Under the pieces are notes generated by a model. It had not been told where the DNA came from and did no database searches. It saw only the letters and a list, made by a program, of their open reading frames with translations. From contig NC_059075.1 of the NCBI RefSeq assembly GCF_020497125.1, positions 34,880,003 through 34,944,002 on the forward strand: a stretch of DNA of 64,000 nt, written 5' to 3'. Every line of letters begins with the position of its first letter. The stretch's first letter is position 1. This DNA comes from Mauremys mutica (taxonomy: Eukaryota > Chordata > Testudines > Geoemydidae). Below, in pieces: positions 23,899 to 34,689 of the stretch. The translations under genes were made by a program, and so were the position numbers.

Positions 23899-25122
23899 CT
23901 AGTTTAAAGCTCTTTTAATCAGATGAGCCAGCCTTCCTCCTAGAAGTCTACTTCCTTCCCTACTTAGGTGGAGCCCATCCCGTGAGAACAGTTGTCTGTC
24001 CCCAAAAGCCTCCCAGTGCCCATACATCCCAAAGCCCTCCTTGTAACACCACTCTCTCAGCCAACTATTAATCGTCAGGATTCTCTCACCCCTTTGGCGC
24101 CCTTCCCTAGGGACAGGTAGGATCCCACTGAAGATCACCTGAGCCTCAATTTCCTTAAGCGTCTTACCCAACCTGGCATAGTCTCCCTTGATCCTGTCTA
24201 GCGAGAATCTAGCAGTGTCATTCGTTCCCACATGAAGGATGACCAAAGGGTTCTTACCTGCTCCTCTTAGGATCCTTTTCAACCTCAGGTCCACATCCCG
24301 TATTTTAGCGCCCGGTAGACAGCACACCCTTCTGTTCTCCGGATCGGCCCTGGTCACAGGCCTGTCCAACCTTCTCAGTATGGAGTCCCCAATCACGTAG
24401 ACCTGCCTTTGCCTGGGGACAGTGCGGTCCTCTAACCTATCCCCCGTTCCCCCTGGTTGCAAGCTCCTTCCATTCCTACCATCCCTTGTGGTTCCCCTTA
24501 AGCCATCCTGTAACCTCCCTGGGCCCAAACTTGGTGTTGCCTCCATAGACTCCTCCCCTCTATCTATGGGACTGGCCGCTCGTCTCTTTTTCCTTGGCCT
24601 CCCACCGTCAGCTACCACCTGCTGTACCCCTTCCTCATTCTCCAAACCTTCAAACCTGTTCCTTAGCTCTATTTCCCCCTCACTAGCTCTCCTTTTCCTT
24701 AGCCTGCTTCTCACAGTCACATGCTTCCACCGCCCATCTTCCTCGTCTGGTGGTCCCCCCTCACTGGCCTTAGCCCCTGCTCCCACCTGTGCCCCTGAGC
24801 GTTCCCCTTCGGTTACTGCCTGCCATTGCTCCATCAGCTGCTCGAACCCCCTTCTATTCTCTATCAGGGTTTCTACCTGCAGCTCTAGGCCCTGGATCTT
24901 TTCCTCCAGCAGCTCTATTAGGCGACACTTCATGCATACATAGTACTGCTCTGGGTCCCCTGCTAGAACCAGGTACATACCGCAGCTGCTGCATGCTCTC
25001 ATCCTTGGTGTGTCCTCTGCTGCTTGGCTCATGGCTGCTGCTGTCTCGGCCTCGCTCGGTGCTTGTACCGTTCCATTTCTGCCCATACTGCTGTGGTTGC
25101 TTTTGCCAGTAATGAAGCACAA
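23899..25122 (-). CDS. CR1 ORF1: zinc-finger/coiled-coil/esterase protein, intact
   Basis: 407-residue protein, the nucleic-acid-binding partner of CR1 ORF2. It has a Cys4 zinc-finger-like pair (CSSC 44-47 and CMKC 63-66), a predicted coiled coil (about 67-100, rich in Leu and Glu), and a basic low-complexity middle (RLRKRR, RPRKKRRAAS). An SGNH-type esterase domain follows: GDSI (245-248, nucleophile Ser247), GTND (299-302) and DGLH (382-385, Asp-His pair). The esterase domain is known from CR1 and related LINEs, but its exact role in transposition is uncertain. Translation could start at residue 1 or at the internal Met13 (MGRNGTVQ); I keep the longer frame. ORF2 begins 17 bases after the stop. 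Confidence 0.93.
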   Translation of the reverse strand: MCFITGKSNHSSMGRNGTVQAPSEAETAAAMSQAAEDTPRMRACSSCGMYLVLAGDPEQYYVCMKCRLIELLEEKIQGLELQVETLIENRRGFEQLMEQWQAVTEGERSGAQVGAGAKASEGGPPDEEDGRWKHVTVRSRLRKRRASEGEIELRNRFEGLENEEGVQQVVADGGRPRKKRRAASPIDRGEESMEATPSLGPGRLQDGLRGTTRDGRNGRSLQPGGTGDRLEDRTVPRQRQVYVIGDSILRRLDRPVTRADPENRRVCCLPGAKIRDVDLRLKRILRGAGKNPLVILHVGTNDTARFSLDRIKGDYARLGKTLKEIEAQVIFSGILPVPREGRQRGERILTINSWLREWCYKEGFGMYGHWEAFGDRQLFSRDGLHLSREGSRLLGGRLAHLIKRALN

Positions 25123-25348
25123 GTCCTTGGCTTTTCACTGTGGTCATCCAAAGCCAATTCTCCTCCTATTCACAGTCTGTAGGCATGCTCTACTCGCTTT
25201 CTCAATTATATAGTGATTTCTCTAACACCAGCTGCTCACAGCACTGCTGCTGAGAGAGCACAAACAATTCTTTCCCTGGGTAAGGATGAGGAAGAGCAAA
25301 CCACACTGTGGTAGGCCAGCTGCCCCACTCCCATGTTCAAGCATTATT

Positions 25349-25524
25349 CAAGTATCAGAGGGGTAGCCGTGTTAGTCTGGTTCTGTAGAAGCAGCAAAGA
25401 ATCCTGTGGCACCTTATAGACTAACAGACATTTTGCAGCATGAGCTTTCGTGGGTGAATACCCACTTCTTCGGATGCAAGTGCATCCGAAGAAGTGGGTA
25501 TTCACCCACGAAAGCTCATGCATC
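25349..25524 (+). mobile_element. Penelope-like element end with inverted tail and target duplication
   Basis: Starts GTATCAGAGGGGTAGCCGTG-like, the same terminus as the Penelope fragment at 28895, runs to CCCACTTCTTCGGATGCA and then turns back on itself. Arms 25438-25478 and 25481-25521 are perfect 41-bp reverse complements separated by AG. The insertion is flanked by AGCATTATT (25340-25348 and 25525-25533). An inverted terminal copy at one side is a known habit of Penelope-like insertions. Confidence 0.88.
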
Positions 25525-25533
25525 AGCATTATT

Positions 25534-26123
25534 GTAATTCCTGGAATAATGATTATCAGCAGGCCGGGGTGCTGGACCAATTTTTGTATAGGGAAGGGAT
25601 TGCTGAAAGCCATTGAACCAAACTAAGCCCTGCAGCACCCCTAGTTATAGCACCTGTCAGCAGGTATAGCTTCTGTGATAGGAAACAAAATGAGGTTTTA
25701 AAGGGCCTAATGCAGATGACTCCATTTGAAGAGCAAGTTGAGGGAGGCTAGGCTACATTGGTATGGGCATATCCAGCAGGGACTGGAGAGCTATATCAGT
25801 GGGATGGCTCTCACCCTGATTATTAACAGAAGGAGACCAATGATTCAGTACATGGACCAGACCTCAGGGAGACCAATCTGCATAGCAGCCTGGCATATGA
25901 TCATGAGATTTGAAAGTTGCCAACCCGTAAAAAGGAAGTGGCAAGAAGACGATCAGGTATAATTTTACTGTAATTTGTGGGATTTAGCTTTATAGCACCC
26001 ACAGGGTCTTGTTGGTTAATTCCAACATACCATATTGAAATTAATGAAATCCTCACATACCACAGCAAAAAACCTGCTCTATAAAATCTGAGAATTTAAA
26101 TGGTTTATTTAAAAGAAAGATCA
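25534..26123. other. No recognised feature
   Basis: Unique-looking sequence between two insertions. The 78-residue frame at 25726-25962 has no motif I recognise. Confidence 0.45.
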
Positions 26124-26131
26124 CTTACAGC

Positions 26132-26461
26132 CAGGGCCGCCCAGAGGAGGGGGCAATTTGCTCCAGGGGCCCCCACGAGAATTTTTTCGGGGCCCCTGGA
26201 GCAGGGTCCTTTACTCGCTCTGGGGGCCCTGGAAAACTCTCACGGGGCCCGGGCCCCCAGAGCTTCTTCCGCTCCGGGTCTTCAGCTGCAGGGGGTCCTT
26301 CCGCTTTGGGACCCGCCGCCGAACTGCCCCGAAGACCCGCGGCGGGGGGGTCCTTCTGCTCCAGGACCCGCCGCCAAAGTGCCGGGTCTTCAGCGGCAAT
26401 TCGGCAGGGGAGGGCCCACTGCCGAAGACCCCAGACCCCCTAAATCCTCTGGGTGGCCCTG
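26132..26461. mobile_element. GC-rich hAT-type MITE with 8-bp target duplication
   Basis: Ends CAGGGCCGCCCAGAGG and CCTCTGGGTGGCCCTG. Perfect duplication CTTACAGC at 26124-26131 and 26462-26469. The interior alternates GGGTCTTC, GGGACCCGCCGCC and their complements, giving chance frames on both strands. Confidence 0.95.
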
Positions 26462-26469
26462 CTTACAGC

Positions 26470-28076
26470 TCTTTCCCCTCTGTCAGTTAGCTGAGTGCAG
26501 CACAGTGAGTAGCCAGTTTTAAACAAAAGACACAAATTAAAACAAATTGGTATTTAGTCAATGTGACAGACATGGCAATTTCCTGTGGTATCATTGGAAA
26601 ACCTTATTGAATCAAGTTTAAGTACCATTGTATTAAATGCAAAGATTATGCATTATTGTGGGCCTGAAATATCAAAGGACTATAACCATGTGGCAGACTT
26701 GGAGCAATGTATATGAAGTGGATTTCTTTGGAGATATCTAGGGGGGAGGTGAACGCAAATTCTTTCCACTCCCCAGTTACACAAAAACTCAGCCTTTTGA
26801 AGCTACGTCCTGAAGTGGGTGAGCGTCTGAGTGCACATGCGTAAGGTACATATGTGGGCCTATTTAGACAGTCTGGTTTGCTGGGAGTAAGAGTGTAGGT
26901 AGGGAACGGGAAAAGCCCACATCAGGAGGGAAGAGATGTAGGTCTTCACTCAAGAGAGGTGACATCTGGGAACTGGAATCCTAAAAATAGGTGCCCTTGC
27001 TAGACCATAGAGGGGGAATACAGGTGCAGTGGCCCTGAACTGTGACAGTCATCTTAAAAAGATATTCAGTGAATTTGGGGGGCCTGCTTTTTAACTGATG
27101 CAAAACAAGTGGGATGCAGAAACAAAGAAAAATGGCCACACAACCATAGCAAGCATCATCATTTCTCAAAGAAGACATATGCCTTATTTACAAAAGAAAG
27201 TATTGTGGACACTCCAGGATGGTTGAAGCAGCACAGAAATTTTCATGCCTCTCCCCTACTGTGTTTTGTTTCCACTTCTGGATTGTGACAGGAAGCACCA
27301 GCAATATGGTGAGATAGCGATTTCATGACCGAGCCTTTCAGAGTGTGAGGACCAAAGCGATTCAGACAGAATCTTGTTCTAACCATGTCTGAACTCAGAA
27401 CCTTCTAGCATTATTTCACTGGGATCTTCTGTCTTAGTACCAGAACCACATACAGTATTTTCCTTAATATGTAAAAATAGGACATCCCCCCAAAAATAAT
27501 AATACAAACCTTGTTCAATCAGATACTGGCCATCACAGCTCTGAGAAGAGAGTGCTTTTCATTTCTTTTGCTCTAATACTTTGAGTGTAACATGGCTGTA
27601 AACCAGCAGGCAGCCATAAACACTAATAGAAAGAGTTTAAATCAATATAAAAAAGGACAAGGCTCCAACTGCAGGATTTGTAAGCTTTAAAAAAATATTG
27701 CTAATGGGGAGAAGAAACCTGTTGTGTTCTCCACACAATTTTATTGGTGTCACAGAAGTTAAGAGTCTCCTGGCCACTCCACTGGGTAAATCCTCTTATG
27801 TTTGTGCCAAAACATGCAGTGCCACAGAAGTAACAGACAGTAACTTACAATGAGTGATCTAGGCAGGATCACCACTTATCAGAAATCATTTCCATTGTTT
27901 GGACTCTGCATCTGCAGCACATTTTCCCTCTTTTCCATTTAAATGGCAGAATTGACTATGTGAATGTTTATGATGTGCATACCAGGAGCTAGGCTTAGGC
28001 TACTCAGATAACATTTCCAACCGTGGCTTTCTTAAGGACTCCTGCCGTCCTCCTCCCATTCCCACTTCCACCCCCA
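26470..28076. other. Unassigned sequence, possible old LTR at its start
   Basis: From 26565 (TGTGACAGACATGG...) for several hundred bases the text resembles the start of the LTR-like segment at 16576 in style only. Nothing firm; no gene seen. Confidence 0.3.
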
Positions 28077-28084
28077 CCCGTTAG

Positions 28085-28208
28085 TAGGGTGACCAGACAG
28101 CAAATGTGAAAAATCAGGACACGGGGTGGGGGGTAATAGAAGCCCATATATAAAAAAGCCCCAAATATCGGGACTGTCCCTGTAAAATCAGGACATCTGG
28201 TCACCCTA
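28085..28208 (-). mobile_element. 124-bp MITE, 8-bp target duplication (copy 2)
   Basis: Terminal repeats TAGGGTGACCAGA / CTGGTCACCCTA. Flanked by CCCGTTAG (28077-28084 and 28209-28216). It has exactly the same length as 18718-18841 and is the same family in the opposite orientation. Confidence 0.95.
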
Positions 28209-28216
28209 CCCGTTAG

Positions 28217-28894
28217 TCACTTCAGAATATGAACCCTGGGCCTCAGAAGGTAAAGTCATGTTATCTAACTTCCAATGAACCCGTGATCTTGCAGCTGTCT
28301 GGCAAATAGGCTGCAGCTAACCTCACAATCATCATGTCAGGAGAGCTCAGGCTGTATTCTCATTCTTCCCACCTTAAATCTTCCAAGATTTCTGATCAAA
28401 AACCAGTCAGCTGAGCTGCATTATTTTAGGGAAAATATGTTCTCATTCTAGTAACAGTGGGGGTTGTTCTGCTGTCAGTGCACATTTTTGATGTTGGGGT
28501 GGTGGGGGAGGTTCAGGACCTCAGTTCTGAGGATTCCATGCAATTATTATATGCCTTTAAAATAAAAAGATTTCAGTGCTTGTTTAACAAAAATATTGTC
28601 AGCAAATCATCTCCTTTCTACAACCCTGTAATAAATTAGTGGACGACTCATATCTCCAGGAAAACAAAAGTGATACAACTTTCTCACTAGCAGTGCTTTG
28701 CATTTGGAAGTCTTGTCCTTAGCGGTAAACAGATGCTGATTTTAAAAACATGTTGGGAAGGACAAGTTGGTTATTGGTTATGCTTGTAGTTAATTTTTCC
28801 CCATTACTTAACTCACCGGTGAAATGCTCCATCTCTGGGGTGGATCACAGCAGCTGTTTAAAATACACAGCCACACTACCCAACAGTTCTAGCA
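28217..28894. other. No recognised feature
   Basis: Unique-looking sequence; nothing recognised. Confidence 0.45.
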
Positions 28895-29505
28895 CAAGTA
28901 TCAGAGGGGTAGCCGTGTTAGTCTGGTCTGTAGAAGCAGCAAAGAATCCTGTGGCACCTTATAGACTAACAGACGTTTTGCAGCATGAGCTTTCGTGGGT
29001 GAATACCCACTTCTTCGGATGCAAGTAGTGGAAATTTCCAGGGGCAGGTTTATATAGGCAAGCAAGAAGCAAGCTAGAGATAATGAGGTTAGTTCAATCA
29101 GGGAGAATAGGCCCTATTCTAGCAGTTGCGTGAAAACCAAGGGAGGAGAAACTGGTTCTGTAGTTGGCAAGCCATTCACAGTCTTTGTTTAATCCTGAGC
29201 TGATGGTGTCAAATTTGCAGATGAACTGGAGCTCAGCTGTTTCTCTTTGAAGTCTGGTCCTGAAGTTTTTTTGCTGCAGGATGGCCACCTTAAGATCTGC
29301 TATAGTGTGTCCAGGGAGACTGAAGTGTTCTCCTACAGGTTTTTTTATATTGCCATTCCTAATATCTGATTTGTGTCCATTTATCCTTTTCCTTAGAGAC
29401 TGTCCAGTTTGGCCGATGTACATAGCAGAGGGGCATTGCTGGCATATATTACATTGGTGGACGTGCACAGGAAGCGAAGAGGATAATAGTACCAAAACTG
29501 CAACT
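28895..29505 (-). mobile_element. Penelope-like element, 3' fragment
   Basis: On the minus strand: the C-terminal endonuclease part of a Penelope-like protein (29495-29094), then about 200 bp of 3' UTR that ends in the same terminus as 25349 (plus-strand start GTATCAGAGGGGTAGCCGTG at 28898). The shared block with CCCACTTCTTCGGATGCAAG confirms the family. The reverse transcriptase is absent, so the copy is 5'-truncated. Confidence 0.85.
29094..29495 (-). pseudogene. Penelope-like GIY-YIG endonuclease domain fragment
   Basis: 133 open residues from the C-terminus of a Penelope-like protein. A Cys-rich lead (CNICQQC, 15-21) is followed by MYIGQTGQSLRKRINGHK (25-42), the GIY-YIG-type nuclease core with the conserved Tyr, Gly and Arg. 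After it come SDIRNGNIKKPVGEHF (about 43-58, with the expected Glu) and the family C-terminus (LQRETAELQFICKFDTIS, GLNKDCEWL). The frame is clean to its stop, but the upstream reverse transcriptase is gone. The domain would nick target DNA in a full element. The first Met is arbitrary because the copy is truncated. Confidence 0.82.
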
Positions 29506-32202
29506 GCAAGAAGAATTTTAGGAAGACAAGCATGTACTTATTCAAAGTGAAACTTGAGTGCAGTACCCCTACTGTTGTAAAAAGTATTATGCAATATATG
29601 ATTATTAGGAAAGGTCATGACCCAAGTTTTACATCTCATTCAAAAAGTGTCATGTCAGGCAGCACAGTGCCTCCCAAACCTGTACTTGGAGAGTGGCTCA
29701 CATGACTTTACCTTCCTTCAGCTCTAAGGCTTTCCTTTGGAGTCTCCCCTCCAAGTATTGAGAGGTGACAGCCGTGCTGTTGTTGAGATTTGACAAGTGG
29801 TACCATGTACCTGTACCTGGATTAGCAGTAGCTAATGTTTTGTTTTGAAAAGTGAAAACTTTGTTTCTAGTTTTCAATTAGAAATTGTATTTTGATTGGA
29901 CATTTTACATATTAAAAGGGGGGGGTTCAAAGTGGCCCTTCAAAACAAAATTTAAAAAAAAAAGTTTTGAATTAACTAAAAATTAAACAAAAACCTGAAA
30001 ATGTTCAGGTCAACTCAAGTTACCGTCCGTCCTTGCCCCCCCGCAAGTTTTCATTTTTAAGGTTTTAAGTTTGCTCCGAACTGGATTTTTGGCTCATTCC
30101 TCCCACCCAAACCGAAAAATCCACTTTTCACTCAGTCCTAATGACCAAAGTGCTAAGAATTTGCAAGGGATTTGGAAGATTACCATAAGTGTTGAGGTGC
30201 TTTGGGGAGGTTGGATACAACTTGGATGACATGTGGGATAAATGCTGGTGTTAACAATGGGAAGAGCATGGAAAGAGGAGCATCAGAAAGAAGGAGAATG
30301 AAAATACTAGGATGAGAGAGGAGAGTAGCCAGAGTGTTATCTGTACTTGGAGGCAAAGAATCAAGTCAGAGGAGTTGGGTAAAGGATGAAATGGGCTCAG
30401 AAAGGGAAATGGTTTTGACTGTACTGGAATGAGAGGAAAGGCAGATCTGAAGAAAGATGCGGGGAGGGACAGAAGAATTAAGAAAATGTCAAAGAGCTTC
30501 AAAAACATCCAAAAGAGGAAGAAACGGTTCTAAGCCTTTGAAATTGAAGATAAGCCACTGAAACAATACTACAGGCCCCATAACTCTTTTTGAAGAGTGA
30601 CAAGCAACTACTACATATTTTCATGGCAGCTATAATGTTGTACCATAATCATAATAAAGGAAATATGAAGTATTTGAAATGACAACTCCCCATTTAAATG
30701 AATAAGACCCAGAGCAGTCAAGACTTAGGCAGAGAAAAACATCATATTCAAAAATAAATGATCAGGCTGTTAAGTAAAATCCCTCACCATATCCATTTTT
30801 AACACCTGAAAGATTATTCTATAATGTTGTGCTGATGCTGACTAGATAGGGTGTAACTTGTTAACATTAGTCAAGCTTCACTGTAAAGTAAATGTCTGGG
30901 GTTCCCCACCCCACCAAGAATACACAGTAAATATATTGATTTATACAAAGGGAACCAGGCTGGTGCTCACGCTGGTTCAGTGTAAAAAAGATAACCCCCT
31001 TTGAATAGAAAGAGCTGTGAGACATTTTAATTTGCAAAAACAATTATTTGGAAGTAATGTTGCTTGAGCTAACTGATATTTACAAAGCTTCACAGATACT
31101 ATATATCGTACCAATACCATAGTTATTTAGAGTGTATTAAGCTTGTCCCATTATATCATTTTCTTTGTTAAATGAAGATTTAGCTATCGGTTAAGAAATA
31201 CTATAATATTTCTACATAGTATCTACCTTAAGGAGATGCTTATTGCTACCATATTATTTACTAGCAACATTAAAGATAAGCTGTTGATTTATTTGTTCTT
31301 ATGGCATATCTGACTATATTAAACCTACGTGTTACTTAATAATCATTCAAGAACCTCTGCTGATGTCTGCAGATCTATATGCTATTCATAAGTATTTGCT
31401 AAATATTTGGACAAACAATTTTCAACTTGTAAGCTGTTCACTTTGAGTACTTGTTATTCATTGTTTATGGTATGTGTGTGCCTGTGCATGTATGTTTATA
31501 GATCAGCCAAGTTATAATTTCTGCTCCTTGGTAGGATGATTGAAACTTTTTAAACAGGAGTAAAACAAAAATAAGATACATCACCTGTAATTTTTATTTC
31601 TCATTATAAACAGCCTCCACCGCTCTGGACAGAAATTTACCAAGATTGTGACTGAAAATTTCAAGGCAAAAAGAGCAAACAACTCCCTAGCATGTGAAAT
31701 TTTTGCATGCAAAAAGGTGTTCATTTAATCAAGCATTATGTGAAAAATGCTTCTACTTAATTAGCTTACACCAATGAATTTTCAAAAGGGATTTTTAAAT
31801 GCTATAGTTTCCATGAAATGAAACTGGAAAATGCAATTGCATTCTAGACCAGAGGACTCACAATAAATGATATAAAGAGTTTGTATCGTTAATTCAGTTG
31901 AGCTGAATTTAAGTGCAAACTCAACATTTTTCACTTATGATTTCTTATCTGTGATGAATGAACCTCAAAGTGCACGGAGGTTTGGTTCTGTAAGCACTAC
32001 AAAGTGCAAATACTTATTTAATCTTATTTGGGTCACTTTTGTGGAGCTACTCAAAAAACCTGAACACTTTCTGCTTCCTGTTAGACTAGAAATAGCATTA
32101 AGGCAGCTTTTTTCATGGGCCTGAGCCAAAGTTTAATGAAGTCAACAGAAAGACTTCAGTGGGCTTTGGATCAGGACTCTTATCAGTTTGTCACCTTCAG
32201 AA
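29506..32202. other. No recognised feature
   Basis: About 2.7 kb of AT-rich sequence with a purine-rich part at 30240-30530 and homopolymer tracts near 29915-29965. No exon, RNA gene or named repeat is recognised. Confidence 0.5.
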
Positions 32203-32395
32203 AGCAGTGGGGCCTAGTAGAAAAGGTACTGGTTTACCACTCTGGAGACTTGAGCTGAATTCCTAGCTCTGGCCTGCCGGGTACCTTGTGCAAGTTACTT
32301 CCTTCCCCATGCCTCAGTTTCACCATCTATAAAATGAGAATAACTATACTGACCTTCTTTGTAAAAGTGCTTGAAGATCAATGGAATAAAAGCCA
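32203..32395 (+). repeat. MIR/CORE-SINE copy
   Basis: Good MIR core: TGTGCAAGTTACTTCCTTCC, then ATGCCTCAGTTTCACC and ATCTATAAAATGAGAATAA, preceded by CTGGAGACTTGAGCTGAATTC-type sequence and followed by a GTGCTTGAAGATCAATGG tail. Confidence 0.88.
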
Positions 32396-33246
32396 TGAAA
32401 AGAAATTGGTTATGCTATTATATTAATTATTATTATATTTAACTTCAGATCCTGACAAGAAGTTGGTGAACAATTTTTAATATGAAAAAACTTCCAGATT
32501 CTGTTAAAGTTAGGGTCAAATTTCAGGCCATTTTAACTCCAGCTGAACTTGTCTGCCCAGCTCTAATTACAGTTAATACTGCCGCTGCAGATATTTCCTA
32601 TTCCTTTTGCTTTGGCTGTGTCAGTAGCACATCACACTTGAATAATTCATACTTTATGTATACTCCACATAAAACACGTTGGTACTGTACTGCTGAAAAG
32701 TGCCATCTAAATGAATAAATGATCATTTTAAAACATAATGATTTAAAGATGTAATGGAAATGTAATTGCTGTGAAGAGAAATGGTCACATTTACTATTTT
32801 TAGTCTTGTAAACTTGTGGTATTTAAACTTAATATACAACCCTTCTAAGCTGGATTGAATTTTAAATTCACACTGCACTGTTCTTTGAAAAGAATTTGCA
32901 AAGCTCTCAATTATTGAAATAATCAAGACCATATCTGGTCTTCAGTTGCCAACATGATTCAGAAATTTCCTGTGTAGAATACGTGAAAGAACAACAAGCA
33001 AACACTAATTATAAATCTCTTTGAACACATCCCCAGCTCTCCCTTTAATATGATGGATTCAGATCTCTGCTGGTATAACACATCACAGGCATCTATTCCT
33101 GCATTGCAGTGATGTAAGATCACTACAGCTGGGGACACACACAATGTAAACCCAGGGTTTGAATTCACACACTTGTCTAACACTGTTTTGTCAACACAGA
33201 TCTTTCTAACCAGGGCTCAGGCCACAGCAGAGCAAACAGCAGAAGG
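32396..33246. other. No recognised feature
   Basis: AT-rich unique sequence; short frames only. Confidence 0.5.
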
Positions 33247-34426
33247 GCTGGCCCTCGACCAAACGGTGCCCCCCTACCATTGGTTAAGCTTTGGAATACC
33301 TTATTTTTAAATGCATTTGTAGCCCCCATTTCACAACTTTGATGCACAATTTCTCTCTCTCAAATAAAATCGATTTGCATGCTAGGATCTGTAAAATTGT
33401 ATTTATTCATGCCCTATAAGCAAATAAAAAATTGTTTCCTCTAAGCTTATAGAAACTTTAATTTGAAATGCACAACAAGAAATTGAACTGTGCACCAACA
33501 CAGAATGGACCAGTATTAAATAGTATTACAGTAGATGACCCCACGTAGAATGGTAAACGCGACCTTTTGAAGTAAAGGACTAGGGTTTTCGCCTTTGCCC
33601 TCACAAACTGAAGCACAGAGTCGAACAGTTCTAAAGTCTGGGCAATGGCCTTTTCAAGCCATAAAATAGCAAGTACTGTCAGTCTCTCATCAATAGGAGA
33701 TGTATTTCCATGAGCCCAAGCTTCCAAAAGCTGCGCTCACCACTCATGATGGTGACCAGCTGCATGAGCAGAATCCTCAAAACTATCCACATACTCGGAA
33801 AAGTGTCCTTCAGCTCTGCATCATGAATGGATTGGAAAACTCGGAGTGGTAAGTGCTTCTTGTGTTGCAAAATGTGATGGATGTTGTCCAGTTTGACAGA
33901 GGTCTTCATCATTGATGTCCGTTTAGCCTTTGCAGTACTCTGAAGAGAGAGATACTGCATCTAAAGATACTGCATCTGATACAACCGGGTTGAGAGAGCC
34001 ACAAGGCACAAAGAAAGCTCTTTGATTCAGTGCAAGGTTCCTTACCTGGACGCCACTGTTTCCTACCTTCATATTTCTGTTGTTGTCATAGCCTTGGCCA
34101 CAGCAGTCCTGAAGCTTTATTTTATTCTCATTCAGAATGTTCATAAACACTTCTGTTAGGCCTTTTCCAGTAGAGTCATCCATGGACTGGAAACAGAGAA
34201 AGTTTTCCTTTACTTGGATACAGCCATACTCAGTCAACAAATCTTACTGTAAGTGACATCTTTTCACTGTGACTAATGTCAGGAGGGCAGTCCATTATTA
34301 CAGCATAGTACCTAATGTTCCATGTTCTCTTTTGTTGCTAACAGAAACAGCATCCTGAGCCTGCAGCACCCTAAGTCCAGCACCCTAGGCAGTCACCTGA
34401 GTTGCTTGCCCCTAAATCTGGCCCTA
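33247..34426 (-). mobile_element. hAT transposon remnant with large internal deletion
   Basis: On the minus strand the 5' end (about 34426 downwards: AGGGCCAGATTTAGGGGC) is followed within about 190 bp by the middle of a transposase (34240) and then the C-terminal dimerisation region, ending in a terminus near 33247 (plus-strand AAGGGCTGGCCCTCG). The N-terminal half of the gene is missing. Terminal flanks AACAGCAG and AGTGGCAG are only a weak match, so target duplication is not claimed. Confidence 0.75.
33458..34240 (-). pseudogene. hAT transposase remnant, central and C-terminal parts
   Basis: Frame one (34240-33923) matches the RNase H-like centre of TTF/ZMYM-type hAT transposases: DDSTGKGLTEVFMN, then CCGQGYDNNRNMKVGNSGVQ and RAFFVPCGS. 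Frame two (33960-33679) jumps to PLRVFQSIHDAELKDTFPS and the C-terminal hAT signature (TIMSGERSFWKL), and frame three (33727-33458) gives the end (ERLTVLAILWLEKAIAQTLEL). Text expected between the centre and the end is lost. Frameshifts and missing blocks make it dead. It is related to, but diverged from, the split hAT at 35.2-44.05 kb. Confidence 0.8.
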
Positions 34427-34689
34427 AGTGGCAGCTCAGGCTCACCACCTAAGTACATACAAGGATGTCCAATGAACTTGTACTCAGAGTGGCCAACCCT
34501 GACCACTGCTTGCACTGCTGCGGCTTCACTGGTATTTTTAGGCACTTGCTCAGTCAGAACTAGTGCAGGTATTTCTACATGAGCTGGAAATCATATCATC
34601 CAGCTCCAGTGCAGATAGACCTTAAGATTGTACAAATTTCACAACAATCTCTGTTTGCAGGTTGTCAGGAAAAACTTTGAGAATCCTAC

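Larger units (their letters stand above)
20555..25300 (-). mobile_element. Near full-length CR1 LINE with both ORFs intact
   Basis: Read on the minus strand: a 5' UTR of under about 200 bp (its exact end is unclear but lies before 25340), ORF1 (25122-23899), a 17-bp gap, ORF2 (23881-20906), a 350-bp 3' UTR, and a terminal run of three ATTCTATGA-type units at 20555-20580. Two open frames of full family length and tidy CR1 end repeats mark it as by far the youngest and best preserved LINE here. The other CR1s in the window are truncated and frameshifted. CR1 moves by target-primed reverse transcription and usually leaves little or no target duplication; none is clear here. Confidence 0.95.

Noticed and set aside
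21126..24943. Plus-strand frames of 60-173 residues opposite the CR1
   Set aside because: Antisense shadows of the CR1 ORFs.
33458..34240. Possible host gene exons on the minus strand
   Set aside because: The blocks are hAT transposase centre and C-terminus with internal losses, next to transposon termini.
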